Shown: positions 52,640-62,026, counted from the first letter of the stretch. The stretch: DNA of 64,000 bases from an uncultured Clostridia bacterium (GCA_938046095.1 CALIXS010000014.1:62001-126000); one strand, 5' to 3'. Translations and numbers: made by a program. Notes: a model not told the origin generated them from the sequence alone.

Positions 52640-53674
52640 ATGCGTAAGAGGTTAGCCGCGTCGAATCGCATTCTTCTGATTGCGGCCGTCGCGATTACAA
52701 TTATATCACAAACGGGATGTTCCCAAAAGAGAGAACCTGTGACCAAAGAGGCATATCACCTTGACACGATATGCAATATTACCGTATACGCGATGACCGA
52801 CATGACAGAGAAATCCGCCGATAAAGTTATAGACGGCGCTTACGATATCTGTGAGTACTATGAAGGTCTGCTGAGCAAAACTGTCAAAGGCTCCGACATA
52901 TATAACATCAACCACTCCGCAGGCAAACCCGTCGAATGTGATCCGGAAACGGTAAGCGTTATAGAAAAAGGCATATACTATTACGGAATTTCTGCAGGAC
53001 GGTTTGATATAACAATAGGACATGTTACCGATCTTTGGGACTTTCATGCAGCGGAGCCCGAGGTGCCCGATGACGCCGAAATAAAAAAGGCGCTTGATCA
53101 CGTCGGCTGCGAGCAGATAAATATAGAGGGAAATACCGTGACGATGGCCGATCCGGAGGGTGAGATAGACCTGGGAGCCGTAGCGAAGGGATACATAGCC
53201 GACAAAATGGCTGCGTACATCAGAGCACAAGGGGTGACCGGAGCCGTTGTGGATCTCGGCGGCAATCTTTCGGTAATCGGGTACAAGGACGGAGAAAGTA
53301 CGGATGTAAGAGTCGGCATCAAAAAGCCGTTTGCGGAAACGGGCGGTCTCGCCGCCGCGCTGCCCGTACACGACAGAAGCCTTGTAACATCAGGTATATA
53401 TGAACGGTGTTTCAGGGCGGACGGCAAGCTGTATCATCATATCCTCGATGTGAATACCGGTTACCCTGTTAATACCGATGTACAGTCCGTCACGATAATT
53501 GGTCCGGAAGACAAAGGTGCGGACTGCGACGCTCTTGCTACGGTGAGCCTTATAATAGGTCGCGAAGAAGCGACGAGGATGATAGAGGATATGGACGGTT
53601 TTGAGGCGGTGTTTATAGCGTCGGACGGAACCGTGACAAAGACCGGCGGCGTCGAAGGACTTGAGGTAAACTGA
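52640..53674 (+). CDS. apbE: FAD:protein FMN transferase (lipoprotein)
   Basis: Transfers FMN from FAD to a Thr/Ser of target proteins outside the membrane; 344 residues. The signal peptide ends in SQTGC, a lipobox. Motifs: YHLDTICNITVY (about 40), EIDLGAVAKGYIADK (about 180), VDLGGNLSVIG and the C-terminal AD.DALAT region with metal ligands. RnfD and RnfG, encoded 3-5 kb upstream, are the evident targets. The start at 52640 has atgagg six bases before it; a long open frame upstream is not coding. Confidence 0.94.
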   Translation: MRKRLAASNRILLIAAVAITIISQTGCSQKREPVTKEAYHLDTICNITVYAMTDMTEKSADKVIDGAYDICEYYEGLLSKTVKGSDIYNINHSAGKPVECDPETVSVIEKGIYYYGISAGRFDITIGHVTDLWDFHAAEPEVPDDAEIKKALDHVGCEQINIEGNTVTMADPEGEIDLGAVAKGYIADKMAAYIRAQGVTGAVVDLGGNLSVIGYKDGESTDVRVGIKKPFAETGGLAAALPVHDRSLVTSGIYERCFRADGKLYHHILDVNTGYPVNTDVQSVTIIGPEDKGADCDALATVSLIIGREEATRMIEDMDGFEAVFIASDGTVTKTGGVEGLEVN

Positions 53675-53680
53675 ACCGCA

Positions 53681-53701
53681 CGGCTATAGCCGGAGTTTTT
53701 T
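53681..53701 (+). terminator. Possible terminator of apbE
   Basis: CGGC-tata-GCCG followed by GAGTTTTTT, between convergent apbE and the MocR-type gene. The stem is short (4 bp). Confidence 0.45.
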
Positions 53702-53703
53702 AT

Positions 53704-55092
53704 TTATGACTTCCAGCGCTGCGACAGCTCTTTGATTACCGAGTCTATCAATTCGAGGGGGATCTGATTGTAGTAAAATATCAGCGAACGCACATTTTTG
53801 CCCGGAGAGCTGCCGTAATTCAGCGGTGACGCGTGAAGACCGAGCAGGGCGGCATCTTTGCAAAGCTCATCCGATGTGCGCCTGCTTTTTACTTTGATGA
53901 ACATGTTGATGCCCGACCTCGTGTCCGTGGTCTTAATATGGTTTCTGCCGTATTTCGCGAATGATGCGAGCACTGCGGCGAGCTTCTGGGAGTAAAGCGA
54001 TCTGAGTCTGCGTATGCCCGTGTAGTAATATCCGTCCTCCATGAACAAAGCGAGCGTAAGCTGCTCCGTTTTGGAACACGTTTGAGTATAGTCGCTCTTT
54101 ATGGAAGAAAAGATGGATGCCATCTTCTCAGGAAGAATCATATAGCTTATTTTTACGGCAGGGAAAAGCGTCGACGAAAACGAACCCAAATAAACGACCC
54201 TGTCGCCGGTGTCGAGTCCCTGGAGAGCCGGTATCGGCTTGCCGAAATACCGCAGCTCGCTGTCGTAATCGTCCTCCAGTATTATGCTGTCGTTTTCCTT
54301 TGCCCACGTAAGGAGCTTGTAACGGTTGGCGACGGGCATAACGGAGCCTGTCGGGAACTGGTTGGCCGGGCTGACGTAGACGGCGGAGCTTATATTGACG
54401 GGGAGCCTGTCTATGATGATTCCGTCGTCGGCCACGGGGATCTTGCCGATACCGAAGCCGTTGTCGGTAAAAATCTGCTGTATAGGTACGTAGCCGGGAT
54501 CCTCCGTACATATATGGTCGATACCCATTCTGCGCAGTATGCGGCAAAGATGTGCCGTGAGCTGCTGGATACCGGCACCTATGACTATACGGTCGGGGCT
54601 TGCTGTTACGCCGCGCGAGGAGTAGACATATCTTGATATTTCGTACCTGAGCGCCGCCTCGCCCTGGACGTCGCTTTCGTACAGCAGTAGCTGAGGGTAG
54701 TCGTTCAAGACCTTTGAAGTGCATTTTTTCCATTTCTGAAAATCAAATGCGGACAGATCGTAGACGTAATCGTTCGCCTGTTTCGCGTATGATGTCAGGT
54801 CAAACCCCTCGGGGCTTATCTGCTCAATAGTCTCCCCGACGGCGGGAAGCTCCGCAACGTAATACCCCGACTGCGGCCGGCTTATTATATATCCCTCGGT
54901 CAGAAGCTGTTCGTACGCAAGCGAAACTGTAGTCAGCGAAACACCGCTGTCCTTTGATATCGCACGCAGTGACGGGAGCTTTTCTCCGGCGGACAGGTTG
55001 CCCGCAAGGATTTCTCTTTTGATGTGCCTGTATAACTGTATATATAAAGATATACCGGAACTGTTATCTGTGCCTGCTACAAATGGCTTCAG
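53704..55092 (-). CDS. MocR/PdxR-type regulator with aminotransferase-like domain
   Basis: GntR-type winged helix fused to an aminotransferase fold, 462 residues. Residues 1-75 form the winged helix (GISLYIQLYRHIKREILAGN, then LPSLRAISKDSGVSLTTVS) and ~110-462 the PLP-binding fold (VYVSPANQFPTGSVMP, EDDYDSELRY; the PLP lysine lies after VYLGSFSSTLFPAVKISY). No ATG, GTG or TTG is found in frame before the winged helix. A CTG at 55092 stands nine bases after AGGAGG (55107-55102) and is the likely start; the next ATG in frame is at 54708, which would remove the whole DNA-binding domain. It faces the ECF operon and may control it in response to PLP. Confidence 0.85.
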   Translation of the reverse strand: MKPFVAGTDNSSGISLYIQLYRHIKREILAGNLSAGEKLPSLRAISKDSGVSLTTVSLAYEQLLTEGYIISRPQSGYYVAELPAVGETIEQISPEGFDLTSYAKQANDYVYDLSAFDFQKWKKCTSKVLNDYPQLLLYESDVQGEAALRYEISRYVYSSRGVTASPDRIVIGAGIQQLTAHLCRILRRMGIDHICTEDPGYVPIQQIFTDNGFGIGKIPVADDGIIIDRLPVNISSAVYVSPANQFPTGSVMPVANRYKLLTWAKENDSIILEDDYDSELRYFGKPIPALQGLDTGDRVVYLGSFSSTLFPAVKISYMILPEKMASIFSSIKSDYTQTCSKTEQLTLALFMEDGYYYTGIRRLRSLYSQKLAAVLASFAKYGRNHIKTTDTRSGINMFIKVKSRRTSDELCKDAALLGLHASPLNYGSSPGKNVRSLIFYYNQIPLELIDSVIKELSQRWKS

Positions 55093-55109
55093 TTTGAATC
55101 GCCTCCTGC

Positions 55110-55159
55110 AAGTGTATTTATATAAAAAGTTAAAATTGCTTATTTCAAAAGATACACTT
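55110..55159. promoter_or_regulatory. Inverted repeat in the MocR-ECF divergent region
   Basis: AAGTGTAT (55110-55117) and ATACACTT (55152-55159) form a perfect 8-base inverted repeat 34 bases apart, beside a TATTATAATA stretch that can serve as -10 on either strand. It is a candidate operator for the MocR-type regulator. Confidence 0.45.
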
Positions 55160-55216
55160 TGATGATATTATAATACGTGTAAAGATAAAGTCAATGATCG
55201 ATAGGTGAGTGATACC

Positions 55217-55768
55217 ATGAAGAATGACAAGACATATAAGATCGTTATGACGGGTCTCATGATGTGCCTCGTGATGGTGGCAACGATGATAATCAGGATC
55301 CCAATACCTGCAACAGAAGGTTATGTCCACTTAGGTGACGCGGCGATATTCATGTCCGTACTTATACTCGGCAAAAAAGGCGGGGCATTTGCTGCCGGCA
55401 TCGGCTCTGCTTTGGCCGATCTGCTTTCGGGCTACGCATATTACGCTCCGATAACTCTTGTTGTCAAGGCTTTGATGGCGCTTCTGACGGGGCTCGTGCT
55501 CGAGCACATGGAGAAGAGGGGCCAAATTGAAGAAAGCGTATCTCACCGCAGGCTCACCGTTATGGAAGTCGCCGCGATGGTTTCCGGCGGTGCGGTGATG
55601 GCTGCGGGATATTACATCGCCGAGTCTTTTATGTACGGAAGCTGGGTAACACCGTTAGCGTCGATACCGGCAAATATAGGACAGTTCGTTGCCGGTACGG
55701 TAATCGCTACGATACTCGCTCAGATGCTTTACAGAACGCCGGCAAAAAAATATTTCGCTATAAAATGA
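55217..55768 (+). CDS. ECF transporter S component, possibly for vitamin B6
   Basis: Substrate-binding membrane subunit of an energy-coupling-factor importer; 183 residues with six helices (PF07155-type). It has YVHLGDAAIFMSVLILG and 'LADLLSGYAYYAPITLVVKALM'. The ligand is not readable from sequence alone. The divergent MocR/PdxR-type regulator suggests pyridoxine or a related B6 vitamer (PdxU-like). I set the start at the ATG at 55217, eight bases after aggtga; an in-frame GTG at 55205 lacks a ribosome site. Confidence 0.82.
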   Translation: MKNDKTYKIVMTGLMMCLVMVATMIIRIPIPATEGYVHLGDAAIFMSVLILGKKGGAFAAGIGSALADLLSGYAYYAPITLVVKALMALLTGLVLEHMEKRGQIEESVSHRRLTVMEVAAMVSGGAVMAAGYYIAESFMYGSWVTPLASIPANIGQFVAGTVIATILAQMLYRTPAKKYFAIK

Positions 55769-55787
55769 CCCTTAGGGGAAGACTTTG

Positions 55788-56630
55788 ATGACGGACATCA
55801 TAAAAATCGATAATCTCGTATTCGACTACGGAAGCGATGACGTGAACGGACAAGCGGAACGTGCGATAAATGGAGTGAGCCTTGACGTAATGCAAGGCTC
55901 ATTTGTTGCTGTTATCGGACAAAACGGTTCGGGAAAGTCGACGCTTGCCAAGAATCTGAACGGGCTCCTCCTGCCGACGGGAGGGGCTGTTTACGTTAAG
56001 GGCTGGGATACGAAGGATGACGAACATATCTGGGATGTGAGACAGACGGCGGGCATGGTCTTCCAGAATCCGGATAATCAGCTCGTTTCCTCGGTAGTCG
56101 AAGACGATGTCGCCTTCGGTCCGGAAAACCTCGGAACAGAGCCCGCGGAGATAAGACGGCGTGTGGACGAGGCTCTGGATTCCGTGCGCATGGGCGAATA
56201 TAAGCGTAAGGCGCCGCATCTGCTCTCTGGCGGGCAGAAGCAGCGCATAGCGATAGCCGGCGTAGTTGCTATGCGGCCCGAGTGTATAATCTTTGATGAG
56301 CCGACAGCCATGCTCGATCCGCGCGGAAGAGCCGACATAATGAATATTATACGCAAACTGAGCGACGACGGGATAACTGTCATACTGATAACGCATTTTA
56401 TGGATGAGGCCGTTCAGGCTGACAGGATTGTCATAATGGACAAAGGGAAAGTATTTCTCGACGGGACGCCCGAGCAGGTGTTTTCGGATGTCGGACGGAT
56501 AAGAGCGATAAACCTCGACGTGCCGTTAGCGGTGGAGATAGCGGAGAACCTGAGGTCGCGCGGTGTAGATGTCCCGCGCGATATTATAACGAACGAAAGG
56601 CTGGCGGATTATATATGTCGGTACATGTAA
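55788..56630 (+). CDS. ecfA1: ECF transporter ATP-binding protein EcfA1
   Basis: ATPase of the ECF module, 280 residues. Walker A GQNGSGKST, Q-loop VFQNPDNQLV, signature LSGGQKQR and Walker B CIIFDEPTAMLDP are intact. The Shine-Dalgarno aggggaag lies six bases before this ATG; a TTG three bases earlier is also in frame. The 3' end overlaps ecfA2 by 16 bases. Confidence 0.93.
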   Translation: MTDIIKIDNLVFDYGSDDVNGQAERAINGVSLDVMQGSFVAVIGQNGSGKSTLAKNLNGLLLPTGGAVYVKGWDTKDDEHIWDVRQTAGMVFQNPDNQLVSSVVEDDVAFGPENLGTEPAEIRRRVDEALDSVRMGEYKRKAPHLLSGGQKQRIAIAGVVAMRPECIIFDEPTAMLDPRGRADIMNIIRKLSDDGITVILITHFMDEAVQADRIVIMDKGKVFLDGTPEQVFSDVGRIRAINLDVPLAVEIAENLRSRGVDVPRDIITNERLADYICRYM

Positions 56631-57487
56631 GGAACCTCTCACACGTATACAGTCCGGGCATGCCCGGCGAGCAAAAGGCTCTCGACGATGTGAGTTTTGA
56701 CATATACGACGGAGAAACGGCAGCCGTAATAGGTCATACAGGCTCGGGAAAGTCGACTCTCCTCCAGCATCTTAACGGTCTGCTCAAGCCGACATCGGGT
56801 GCAATAACGGTCGACGGTACGGATATAACAGATCCGACGACGGTCATGCGCGATGTCAGGCGTCGCGTCGGTCTTGTTTTTCAGTATCCGGAGTATCAGC
56901 TCTTCGAGGAGACCGTCGCACTTGATGTCGCATACGGTCCGAGAAATCTCGGACTTGATAAGGCTGATACTGACGAACGCGTCCGCAGTGCGATAGATCT
57001 TGTCGGGCTCAATTACGAAGAGATTGCGGACAGATCCCCGTTCGAGCTTTCGGGCGGTCAAAAAAGAAGAGTCGCGATAGCCGGGATAATAGCTATGCGT
57101 CCGCGCGTGCTGATACTCGACGAACCGACTGCCGGCCTCGATCCGGGCGCACACGGGGATATACTTTCGATGATACGCAAGATCCATGAATCGGAAGGGA
57201 ATATAATAATTTTTGTAAGCCACAACATGGCGGACGTCGCTTCGATGGCGGACAGAGTTATTGTAATGGATCAGGGCAGACTGATAATGCAGGGTGCACC
57301 GGATGAGGTGTTTGCGAACAAAACGGCTCTGAACGAAATCGGACTTGATGTGCCGCCGGTTACGGATCTCATGCACACAATCAAAAACAGAGGCGCTGAT
57401 GTTAATGCCGCCATTCTCGATATAAGAGCGGCTGAGGATGAGATATTCAGATTCCTGTCTTCACGGGCGCGGGAGGTGATCGAATGA
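56615..57487 (+). CDS. ecfA2: ECF transporter ATP-binding protein EcfA2
   Basis: Second ATPase of the ECF module, 290 residues. Walker A GHTGSGKST, VFQYPEYQLFEETV (Q-loop typical of EcfA2), signature LSGGQKRR and Walker B LILDEPTAGLDP. It overlaps ecfA1 upstream and the start of ecfT by four bases downstream (ATGA). Confidence 0.93.
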   Translation: MSVHVRNLSHVYSPGMPGEQKALDDVSFDIYDGETAAVIGHTGSGKSTLLQHLNGLLKPTSGAITVDGTDITDPTTVMRDVRRRVGLVFQYPEYQLFEETVALDVAYGPRNLGLDKADTDERVRSAIDLVGLNYEEIADRSPFELSGGQKRRVAIAGIIAMRPRVLILDEPTAGLDPGAHGDILSMIRKIHESEGNIIIFVSHNMADVASMADRVIVMDQGRLIMQGAPDEVFANKTALNEIGLDVPPVTDLMHTIKNRGADVNAAILDIRAAEDEIFRFLSSRAREVIE

Positions 57488-58284
57488 TAAGAGATATTAC
57501 GCTCGGTCAGTACTACGCGGCGGAATCATCGATACACAGACTGGATCCGCGTGTTAAGATACTTGCCGCGGTGCTGTTTATAATTGAGCTGTTTCTCATA
57601 AAGGGGTTCACCGGATTGGGAGTGTGCGCCGCCGCTCTTGCGGTCGCAGTAGCTGTATCAAAGGTACCGCTTACCTTCATAATGAGAGGGCTTAAGCCGA
57701 TACTTCTGATACTGGGATTTACTTTTTTTCTCAATATCTTTATGGTTCAGGGACACGAGATATTCAGATGGCATTTCATAAAGATCACGGTCGAGGGCAT
57801 ATATACGGCGGCCTTTATGGCGACAAGACTCATACTGCTTATAATAAGTTCGTCGCTTCTGACGCTCACTACTAAGCCTATAGCACTGACTGACGGAATC
57901 GAAAAGATCATGAGACCGCTTTCGGTCATAGGAATTCCGGCGCACGAGATAGCGATGATGATGTCGATCGCACTCAGGTTCATACCTACATTGCTCGAAG
58001 AAACCGACAAGATAATGAAGGCTCAGCAGGCGAGAGGTGCCGATTTTGAGAGCGGCAATCTGATAAGGAGGGCAAAATCCATGGTGCCTATATTGGTGCC
58101 TTTATTCGTAAGCGCATTCAGGATCGCTCAGGATCTTGCCATGGCGATGGAGTCGAGGTGTTATCGCGGCGGGAAAGGCCGTACGAGAATGAACGAGATA
58201 AAGTTCTCCGCTGCCGACTTTGCGGCACTGATATTAATATTTACATTTTTCGTGGCGATAATTGCAATGAGGATTTGGCTTTAG
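57484..58284 (+). CDS. ecfT: ECF transporter transmembrane component EcfT
   Basis: Transmembrane scaffold of the ECF importer, 266 residues. It has 'SSIHRLDPRVKILAAVLFI' and the two coupling motifs of the Ala-Arg-Gly type: AQQARGADF, then 'MAMESRCYRGG'. All four genes of the module are adjacent, so it may serve this S component and others in the cell. trmB follows after 5 bases. Confidence 0.93.
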   Translation: MIRDITLGQYYAAESSIHRLDPRVKILAAVLFIIELFLIKGFTGLGVCAAALAVAVAVSKVPLTFIMRGLKPILLILGFTFFLNIFMVQGHEIFRWHFIKITVEGIYTAAFMATRLILLIISSSLLTLTTKPIALTDGIEKIMRPLSVIGIPAHEIAMMMSIALRFIPTLLEETDKIMKAQQARGADFESGNLIRRAKSMVPILVPLFVSAFRIAQDLAMAMESRCYRGGKGRTRMNEIKFSAADFAALILIFTFFVAIIAMRIWL

Positions 58285-58289
58285 ACACT

Positions 58290-58949
58290 ATGAGACAGAG
58301 AAAAATAAAGAATATAGACGATAAACTTGATGCTTTTTCGGATATTATAATAGAGAGAGGGAAGTCACCTAAAGGAGAATGGAGAGATGTGTTTGCGGCT
58401 CCGCATAACTCGAAGCTGTACCTTGAGATCGGCTGCGGAAAGGGTATGTTCATAAACACCTCCGCCGTATCGGATCCGCAGGGCTGCTATATCGGCGCCG
58501 AGGGACTTCGCAGCGTAATAATCCGCGCAATAACGGCGGCAGACGCTGCGGAAGCCCGAAATATAAGATTTTATTCGGGGTATGTAAACGATATAAACAG
58601 TATGTTTGACAATGGCGAGTTGAACGGCATATTTCTCAACTTCAGCGACCCCTGGCCGAAAGCTAAGCACGCAAAACGCAGGCTGACGTGTGCGGACAGG
58701 CTCGTTCAGTATTCGTATGCTCTTTGCAGCGGCGGGTTTATAAAATTCAAGACTGACAGCGATGATATGTTCGAATTTACCCTTCGTCAGATAGGACAGA
58801 TCGGAAGCAAAGCCGGCTTTAAGATATCGGAAATGACGAGGGATCTCGAAGCATCCGAATTCAGCGCCGGAAGCCCGAAGACCGAATATGAGCTCAAGTT
58901 CTCCGCTCAGGGCAAAACCATCAATTATATTGCTTTGATAAGAGTTTGA
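58290..58949 (+). CDS. trmB: tRNA (guanine-N7-)-methyltransferase
   Basis: Methylates G46 of tRNA with S-adenosylmethionine; 219 residues. It has LEIGCGKGMF (SAM site), FSDPWPKAKHAKRRL (substrate and catalytic region) and KTDSDDMFEF. I chose the ATG at 58290, just past the ecfT stop; a Shine-Dalgarno is weak, so it may depend on coupling. A TTG at 58275 is an alternative start. Confidence 0.92.
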   Translation: MRQRKIKNIDDKLDAFSDIIIERGKSPKGEWRDVFAAPHNSKLYLEIGCGKGMFINTSAVSDPQGCYIGAEGLRSVIIRAITAADAAEARNIRFYSGYVNDINSMFDNGELNGIFLNFSDPWPKAKHAKRRLTCADRLVQYSYALCSGGFIKFKTDSDDMFEFTLRQIGQIGSKAGFKISEMTRDLEASEFSAGSPKTEYELKFSAQGKTINYIALIRV

Positions 58950-59000
58950 GTTTATAATTTTTATTGATAGCTATTACACTCTAACGAGGAGGTTTCAATA

Positions 59001-60260
59001 ATGGGCGTAAACGAAATGGCCGCTCTGAACGGTAGAAAGATACCCAAGTCGGACAAGGTGTTCGGCATAAATACCATGGCAAACGAGATGGCAAAAGAAA
59101 AAGGCAGAGATGCCGTGGTCAACGCGACGATAGGCGCTTTGACGGATGACAGCGGGAATCTCATAGTCCTGTCATCGGTAGACAGGGTATTCAGAGGCCT
59201 TGAGCCGAAAGAATACGCGCAGTACGCTCCTATAGGCGGTACATCCGAATTCAAGGCTGCTGCGGTCAAAGCCGCTTTCGGCAGCTTCACTGCGAACAGA
59301 TCCGTAAGAGTCGTGGCAACGATGGGCGGTACCGGAGGCATTAAGAATACCGTTTCGAACTACAGCTCTCCGGGTGAAAGCATCCTCACGACGGATTGGT
59401 GCTGGGGACCTTATTCACAGATATGCTCCGAGATCGGCAGAGGTCTCGAAACGTTTCCTCTGTTTACGGATGACGGGAAGTTCAACACCAAAGCCTTTTC
59501 CATGAAGGTCGCGGATATCATAGACAGACAGAACAGACTTGTCATTATACTGAACACACCCGCTCATAACCCGACCGGATACAGCATGACGAATGCAGAC
59601 TGGGAGTCTGTCAGAGTATGCCTGGACGAGATAAGCCCGGACAAAAGGATAGCGTTGCTTATCGATGCCGCATATATCGATTTTGCCGGAGATGAAGACG
59701 AGGTCAGGGCGTTTTTGCCTATAGTGGACGCAATGCCCGAAAACGTGCTTCCGATAGTCGCCTACAGCATGTCGAAGACGTTTACGCTCTACGGTATGCG
59801 CTGCGGCGCAATGATATGCATGGCGCCGAACGACGAGATTGCCGACGAGTTTCAGCGTTGCTGCGAATTCAGCTGTCGGGCTTCGTGGTCCAATCCCGTC
59901 CGTGCCGCGCAAAGTATAATAGCGAAGATCTTTGCCGACCCGGATCTGTATGACGCCGTAGTTGCCGAAAGGGCCGGGATCAGGGATATGCTTATTCGCA
60001 GGGGCAGGGCCTTCGATCAGGCTGCAAAGGATTGCGGGCTCGTGACCGTGCCTTTCTCGGCGGGCTTCTTCTGTTCGATACCCCACGGGGATCCTGACGG
60101 GCTTGCAGCAAAGCTCCGTGAGGAGGGCATATTTCTGATACCGCTTGCCAAGGGCGTGCGTGTATCTGTCGCATCGATATCGGAGGATGTCTGCCGCATT
60201 TTGCCGGCCAGGATCAAAGCGGCGATAGATGCGCTGGATCGTCACGCTGAAGGCTGTTGA
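59001..60260 (+). CDS. Aminotransferase, class I/II (PLP-dependent)
   Basis: Fold-type I aminotransferase of 419 residues. The nearest pattern is the aspartate/aromatic group: NTPAHNPTGYS (about 190), IDAAYIDFAG (about 222), and the PLP lysine in AYSMSKTFTLYGMRCG (about 257). The substrate is not clear. Its strong gaggaggt Shine-Dalgarno suggests high expression. It stands after trmB and before tRNA-Gly. The catabolic genes downstream suggest amino-acid use. Confidence 0.87.
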   Translation: MGVNEMAALNGRKIPKSDKVFGINTMANEMAKEKGRDAVVNATIGALTDDSGNLIVLSSVDRVFRGLEPKEYAQYAPIGGTSEFKAAAVKAAFGSFTANRSVRVVATMGGTGGIKNTVSNYSSPGESILTTDWCWGPYSQICSEIGRGLETFPLFTDDGKFNTKAFSMKVADIIDRQNRLVIILNTPAHNPTGYSMTNADWESVRVCLDEISPDKRIALLIDAAYIDFAGDEDEVRAFLPIVDAMPENVLPIVAYSMSKTFTLYGMRCGAMICMAPNDEIADEFQRCCEFSCRASWSNPVRAAQSIIAKIFADPDLYDAVVAERAGIRDMLIRRGRAFDQAAKDCGLVTVPFSAGFFCSIPHGDPDGLAAKLREEGIFLIPLAKGVRVSVASISEDVCRILPARIKAAIDALDRHAEGC

Positions 60261-60365
60261 TCACAGCGGGTCTACCGGAGGTCTGCAGCTGTCGATTTCG
60301 ATTTTCGACCGCGCTTGACAACACAGTGGCCATCGTGGCATAATATCCAATCAGAAAAGAGGTTC

Positions 60366-60394
60366 CGGCGGACTCATTTTCGGTGGGTCCGCCG
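60366..60394 (+). terminator. Possible terminator between the aminotransferase and tRNA-Gly
   Basis: CGGCGGAC and GTCCGCCG form a perfect 8-bp stem with a 13-base loop. The tail (TTCTC) is weak in T. Confidence 0.4.
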
Positions 60395-60406
60395 TTCTCA
60401 GACTAT

Positions 60407-60480
60407 GCGGGCGTAGTTCAATGGCAGAACGCGAGCTTCCCAAGCTTGAAGCGAGGGTTCGATTCCCTTCGCCCGCTCCA
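60407..60480 (+). tRNA. tRNA-Gly (anticodon CCC)
   Basis: A 74-base cloverleaf with encoded CCA. The acceptor arms GCGGGCG/CGCCCGC pair, the anticodon stem is CGAGC/GCTTG (one G-T pair) and the loop TTCCCAA gives CCC at 60439-60441, reading GGG. The T-arm has GGTTCGATTCC. It stands alone, with no other tRNA nearby. Confidence 0.97.
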
Positions 60481-60664
60481 TTTTTCATGTACCGTTTTTT
60501 TTTTGAATTCCGAAACGACCGTGACGGAAATATCGTTCCGACAGATGATTGACAATTATGAACCGCAGTGATAGTATGTGGTTGATATAGGGGCAAGGGC
60601 GCAGTTCTTTGCTTCTTTTGTTTTATTCAGCATTATTTTCGTTAAAAAGAAAGAGGGACGAAAA

Positions 60665-62026
60665 ATGGTCAAAAGACTTACTCGCGGGTGTACGGCTGTT
60701 GTGCAGAAGCTTCTGCCCGACGCCTTTATCTTCTCTATGCTGCTGACGGCAATCGTTTTTGTGCTCGCTATTCCGCTGACGCATCAGAGTCCGTTTGCAA
60801 TGATCATTCACTGGGGAAAAGGCTTCTGGAACCTGCTCGGATTTTCCATGCAGATGGTGTTGGTTGTCGTATTGGGAAGTGTGGTGGCAAATTCGCCGTT
60901 AGTGATGAAATTTATAAAAATGCTGGCAAGAATACCTAAAAATCCGAGGCAGGCGGTTATTCTGGTGACGTTCGCTTCGGGTATAGCGGTTATGATCCAG
61001 TGGGGGTTCGGTCTCGTATTCGCCGCGGTTATAGCAAAGGAGGTTGCAAAGGTTGTCAGAAATGTTGATTTTCCCCTTCTCATTGCATCCGGATACTCAA
61101 CCTTCATGCTCAGCATACTGACGAGTTCCATGGTGCTCAAGGCGGCGAGCAATCCCGATGAGCTTCTAATGCAGACGAGCAATATCGTGCAAGATGTTAT
61201 TCCGATCTCTCAGACGGCGTACCATCCGTGCACCCTGCTCGCAGTCGGGCTGATGTTCTTTACGCTTCCGTTTCTGAATGCAAGAATGCATCCTTCGCAA
61301 AAAGAAACGATAGCGATAAATGCGGAGCTGCTTACAGATGAACCTGTAAAGGCGGAGCCGAAAATAAAGAATATGACACCGGCCGAAAGAATGGAGAACA
61401 GCCGATTGATAAACATATTGGCCTTTGTCGCGGGCGGTACGTATGTGGTATGGTTTTTCGCCATACAGAAACAGTCGCTCAACATTGATATGATGAATTT
61501 CTTATTGTTCATGTTCGGGATGCTGCTTCACGGTACGCCGATAGGCTTCGTCAAAGCTATAGGAAAATCGATCAGGAGCGGGGCGGGGATAATGGTTCAG
61601 TTCCCGTTTTACGCAGGGATAATGGGCATGATGACGGGCGTTAATGCTGCGGGTGTTTCGCTTGCTGCCGTTATATCACAGGGATTTGTTTCAATATCAA
61701 ATACACATACGCTGCCTTTGTTTACATTCCTCAGCGCAGCAGTAGTCAACATGTTTGTTCCGTCCGCCGGAGGGCAGTGGGCGGTGCAGGCGCCTGTAAT
61801 GTTTCCTGCCGCACAGAAGCTCGGAACTGATTACGCGATCACGACCATTGCGATGACATGGGGAGATACGTGGACAAATATGATACAGCCGTTCTGGGCG
61901 CTTCCCGCACTCGGTATAGCAAACCTGGGCGTTCGCGATATAATGGGGTATTGTGTTGTAGTACTTCTTTGGACAGGGATAATAATACTTGGAAGTCTTA
62001 CCCTGTGGTCGTACGTGTTCATGTAA
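60665..62026 (+). CDS. Short-chain fatty acid transporter (AtoE family)
   Basis: Membrane protein of 453 residues with about twelve helices, of the AtoE/SCFA transporter family (PF02667 type). Typical parts are 'LPDAFIFSMLLTAIVFVLAIPLTH', which marks the first helix, then 'QWGFGLVFAAVIAKEV' and 'FVPSAGGQWAVQAPV'. It would take up or export acetoacetate, butyrate or related acids. I placed the start at 60665, ahead of MVKRLTRG, six bases after agaggga. The BKACE gene follows 22 bases downstream, so the two form a unit. Confidence 0.9.
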   Translation: MVKRLTRGCTAVVQKLLPDAFIFSMLLTAIVFVLAIPLTHQSPFAMIIHWGKGFWNLLGFSMQMVLVVVLGSVVANSPLVMKFIKMLARIPKNPRQAVILVTFASGIAVMIQWGFGLVFAAVIAKEVAKVVRNVDFPLLIASGYSTFMLSILTSSMVLKAASNPDELLMQTSNIVQDVIPISQTAYHPCTLLAVGLMFFTLPFLNARMHPSQKETIAINAELLTDEPVKAEPKIKNMTPAERMENSRLINILAFVAGGTYVVWFFAIQKQSLNIDMMNFLLFMFGMLLHGTPIGFVKAIGKSIRSGAGIMVQFPFYAGIMGMMTGVNAAGVSLAAVISQGFVSISNTHTLPLFTFLSAAVVNMFVPSAGGQWAVQAPVMFPAAQKLGTDYAITTIAMTWGDTWTNMIQPFWALPALGIANLGVRDIMGYCVVVLLWTGIIILGSLTLWSYVFM

